Assembly (NCBI GenBank): GCA_937893945.1
Contig: CALCTA010000085.1
Location: 1 to 7,948, forward strand
Source: an uncultured Clostridia bacterium
GTDB taxonomy: Bacteria; Bacillota; Clostridia; Oscillospirales; CAG-272
Reading direction: 5' to 3'
Length of the DNA stretch: 7,948 bases
The notes below the pieces were generated by a model that saw only the letters and a list, made by a program, of their open reading frames with translations, was not told where the DNA came from and did not search any database. Both the position numbers and the translations under genes were made by a program. The number at the start of each line of letters is the position of its first letter. Within the stretch, counting starts at the first letter, position 1. This document shows positions 6,200-7,948 of the stretch, one piece after another.

Positions 6200-7216
6200 A
6201 TGAACAACGAATTCGCAAGAGAAGCGTACCTGCTCGTTACCGATTACGTTAAGGCTAACTCGGGCGAGGACGTCTCTGACGCGCTTCAGCAGCTCATTCT
6301 CGACAACCCCAGAAGAGTTCTCTTCTTCCCCGACGGTGAGTATCTGCTCTCAAAGCCGATCTGCACGCCTGCCAACCCCGAGCACAGCGTTGCTCTCCGC
6401 CTCTCCAACTATGCGGTCATCAAGGCTATGGACTGCTGGAAGGACGCTGACGAGGCTCTTATCCGTCTTGGCGCGGCTGAGCCCTTTAACACCATTCACA
6501 CTATCGGAAGCAACTATTATCTTTCGGGCGGCATTATCGACGGTAGCGGTGTCGCAAGCGGTGTTTCTATCGACAGTGGCAGAGAAACAAGAGTTGAGAA
6601 CGTTTCAATAAAGCACACAAAGATCGGACTTCACGTTAAGTGGGGCGCAAACTCAGGCTCGTCGGATGCTGATATCTGCAACGTAAATATCGTTGGTCGC
6701 GGCACGCTTGATTCTATCGGTCTGCTTATCGAAGGTATGGATAATACCTTTACGAATATGAGAATAGCTCGCGTACAGATAGGCGTTAAGCTCGTCAAGG
6801 GCGGCAACTATCTGCGCAACATCCACCCGCTCTACAGTCTTGCGAGCGGTTGGGATCACTATTCCGAGAGCGTTGGATTCTACGACGAGAGCTGGGAGAA
6901 CTGGTACGACTTCTGCTACAGTGATCAGTACTGCACAGGCTTCTATATGAAGGACGGACTCCGCTCTATCTACCACAACTGCTTCTGCTTCTGGTGGAAG
7001 ACTCTTGAGGGCGGCGAGATAGGCTTCAGAACCGACGGAAAGTTCTGCTCGGTCATCAAGTCTCCTAAGGTTACCTTCAGAGACGACGCCAAGGACACAA
7101 ACTTCCTTCTCGTTGGCGAGAAGGGCGGTAACGGTTACATCGACACCCCCGCATTCAAGGAAGATATGGCGCCCGATAAGTCCTATATGGATTATCTCCA
7201 CGGCCCTGTAGTCTGA
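6200..7216 (+). CDS. Putative cytoplasmic right-handed beta-helix protein, function unknown
   Basis: This protein of 338 residues has no signal peptide or membrane segment. Residues 23-54 resemble the opening of the Pectate_lyase_3/beta-helix fold: EDVSDALQQLI, then RVLFFPDGEYLLSKPI, where the strand-Phe-Pro-x-Gly-x-Tyr turn is typical. Residues about 95-215 contain short Ile/Val/Gly/Asn-rich strands spaced like helix rungs (GGIIDGSG, VENVSIKHTKIGLHV, ICNVNIVG, IGLLIEGMDNTFTNMRI, IGVKL). The region 220-280 is rich in Trp, Tyr, Phe and Cys. Homologues of this fold are mostly exported glycan-active or tailspike proteins, so an unexported copy is odd. Codon choice leans to AAC, GAC, TTC and CTC, which together with the promoter and ribosome binding site suggests high expression. 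It is monocistronic, with its own terminator. No catalytic residues can be named. Confidence 0.75.
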   Translation: MNNEFAREAYLLVTDYVKANSGEDVSDALQQLILDNPRRVLFFPDGEYLLSKPICTPANPEHSVALRLSNYAVIKAMDCWKDADEALIRLGAAEPFNTIHTIGSNYYLSGGIIDGSGVASGVSIDSGRETRVENVSIKHTKIGLHVKWGANSGSSDADICNVNIVGRGTLDSIGLLIEGMDNTFTNMRIARVQIGVKLVKGGNYLRNIHPLYSLASGWDHYSESVGFYDESWENWYDFCYSDQYCTGFYMKDGLRSIYHNCFCFWWKTLEGGEIGFRTDGKFCSVIKSPKVTFRDDAKDTNFLLVGEKGGNGYIDTPAFKEDMAPDKSYMDYLHGPVV

Positions 7217-7264
7217 TATAAAAAACCGAGAGTATAAAGCTTCCTTCTCGTAAGGATGATAAAC

Positions 7265-7301
7265 CCCCGACAGATTTTTCAGTCTGTCGGGGTTCGTTTT
7301 A
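7265..7301 (+). terminator. Intrinsic terminator after the beta-helix gene
   Basis: CCCCGACAGA (7265-7274) pairs perfectly with TCTGTCGGGG (7283-7292) around the loop TTTTTCAG, followed by the T-rich tail TTCGTTTT. On the minus strand the stem is followed only by TTTAT, so it may also weakly end the converging Nudix gene. Confidence 0.88.
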
Positions 7302-7326
7302 TTCTGTTAGATAAATTTGGATTGGC

Positions 7327-7803
7327 TTATTCAATTTCTGTACGGATAGTAAATACATTAGGAAGATTGAAAATATCCTTTTTCAAGAACAGTGGGTAAA
7401 AATACTCATCTTTCAATCTTTCAAACTCCAACCATTCAAAGGTGTGGATGCGGTGCCCTTCATTTGATGTGAATTGTTTGCCTCTTGTCAATAAGTCTGT
7501 ATCTGTGATATCCATTAAGAAGTAAATGCAAAGTTCGTGATAATTAAGATTGTCGACATCTTCTGTAAAAAACGCTTGATTTAACCAAAGCGGACGGACG
7601 ATCTTAGGTGTAACACCCAATTCCTCTTGAACCTCTCTAATAACGGCATTTTCTGCCGTTTCACCAATTGCAACTCTTCCGCCGGGCAGATAGTAATATG
7701 GCGACCTATCGTCATGCATTGCCAAGATTTTTCCGTCAGAAATCATCATAGCACAAACTCTATAATTGAATTTCGCATTACCTGATTTGAAAGATATATC
7801 CAT
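7327..7803 (-). CDS. Nudix hydrolase
   Basis: This 158-residue cytoplasmic enzyme is predicted to cleave a nucleoside diphosphate linked to another group, using Mg2+. The complete Nudix box spans G42 to V64: G42, E48, then R56-E57-V58, E60-E61 and G63-V64, fitting Gx5Ex7REUxEExGU. The preceding SPYYYLPGG and the later RPLWLNQAFFTEDV match a common small Nudix group of Bacillota. The substrate cannot be told. The start chosen is ATG 7803, because GGGGTG lies upstream at suitable distance and the protein then begins MDISFK, as I recall for relatives. ATG 7818 or TTG 7821 would add five or six residues. It is the only protein gene on the minus strand, converging on the beta-helix gene. Its codons are more AT-ended than the neighbours', hinting at separate ancestry. 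Confidence 0.93.
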   Translation of the reverse strand: MDISFKSGNAKFNYRVCAMMISDGKILAMHDDRSPYYYLPGGRVAIGETAENAVIREVQEELGVTPKIVRPLWLNQAFFTEDVDNLNYHELCIYFLMDITDTDLLTRGKQFTSNEGHRIHTFEWLEFERLKDEYFYPLFLKKDIFNLPNVFTIRTEIE

Positions 7804-7856
7804 TTTCTCACACCCCATCAAATTCTTTTCTGCTATACTGTTTTATCGCCAGTTTC

Positions 7857-7875
7857 GCCTTTGTATTACAAAGGC
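7857..7875. repeat. 19-base inverted repeat upstream of the Nudix gene
   Basis: GCCTTTGTATTACAAAGGC has two perfect 9-base arms around one central base. It lies 54 bases before the Nudix start codon, where an operator would be expected, or it may belong to the repeat-rich stretch to its right. No convincing promoter for the Nudix gene was found nearby; the best pair, TTGTAA and GATAAA on the minus strand, is weak. Confidence 0.55.
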
Positions 7876-7916
7876 ATCAGGCAAAGCCCACACCCCTAAA
7901 GATGAACGAGCGCATC

Positions 7917-7948
7917 CAAAGGCTCCCTTGTGTAAAGGGAGCTGTCGC
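7917..7948. repeat. Edge of a dispersed GGCTCCCTT hairpin repeat
   Basis: GCTCCCTT (7922-7929) and AAGGGAGC (7935-7942) form an 8-base hairpin around GTGTA, followed by TGTCGC at the window end. From memory, this motif (AAAGGCTCCCTTGTGTAAAGGGAGCTGTCGC-like) begins a non-coding dispersed repeat common between genes in gut Clostridia genomes. The rest lies beyond the window. Its left limit is uncertain, and it could begin near 7876. Confidence 0.55.

Noticed and set aside
6653..7201. Open frame of 182 codons antisense to the beta-helix gene
   Set aside because: The plus-strand gene has a strong promoter, ribosome binding site and terminator, and the antisense frame has none.

Overview
The window looks like a chromosomal segment from a Gram-positive, low-to-mid GC member of the Bacillota, most likely a gut-type Clostridia relative (Oscillospirales-like; this placement is inference). 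The support is AGGAGG-type ribosome binding sites at most genes, near-consensus TTGACA/TATAAT promoters with 17-base spacing, a lipoprotein with a BspA-type leucine-rich repeat tail, and PlsY rather than PlsB for lysophosphatidate synthesis. At the right edge lies the beginning of a GGCTCCCTT...AAGGGAGC hairpin repeat of a kind I recall from such genomes.

Layout. Bases 1-37 are the 5' half of a minus-strand tRNA with anticodon CAT. It is driven by a perfect consensus promoter with an A-tract-rich upstream element. Diverging from it is a lipoprotein gene (225-905) with a coiled coil and a short BspA-like LRR domain. A strong promoter at 929-957 then opens a plus-strand run of four genes: a membrane-anchored, catalytically degenerate M23/LytM-like protein (997-2784), plsY (2797-3555), a SAM-dependent methyltransferase (3564-4760) and a divergent FolC/Mur-ligase-like protein (4787-6067). 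Gaps are 8-26 bases, and a strong intrinsic terminator follows at 6069-6110. This reads as one operon joining an envelope protein, phospholipid synthesis, a probable methylation enzyme and a folate-type ligase paralogue.

Next comes a single-gene unit: an extended -10 consensus promoter (6121-6149), a palindromic 5' leader, a perfect ribosome binding site, a 338-residue putative beta-helix protein with no export signal (6200-7216), and a terminator (7265-7301). Its expression signals and codon choice suggest high expression, but its function is unknown. Converging on it from the minus strand is a small Nudix hydrolase (7327-7803) with a more AT-rich codon style. Its upstream region holds a 19-base inverted repeat and the edge of the hairpin repeat.

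No mobile element, CRISPR array or defence system is visible. The best candidates for something undescribed are the orphan beta-helix gene, the degenerate FolC paralogue and the degenerate M23 protein, the last two being pseudoenzyme-like proteins in the same operon.
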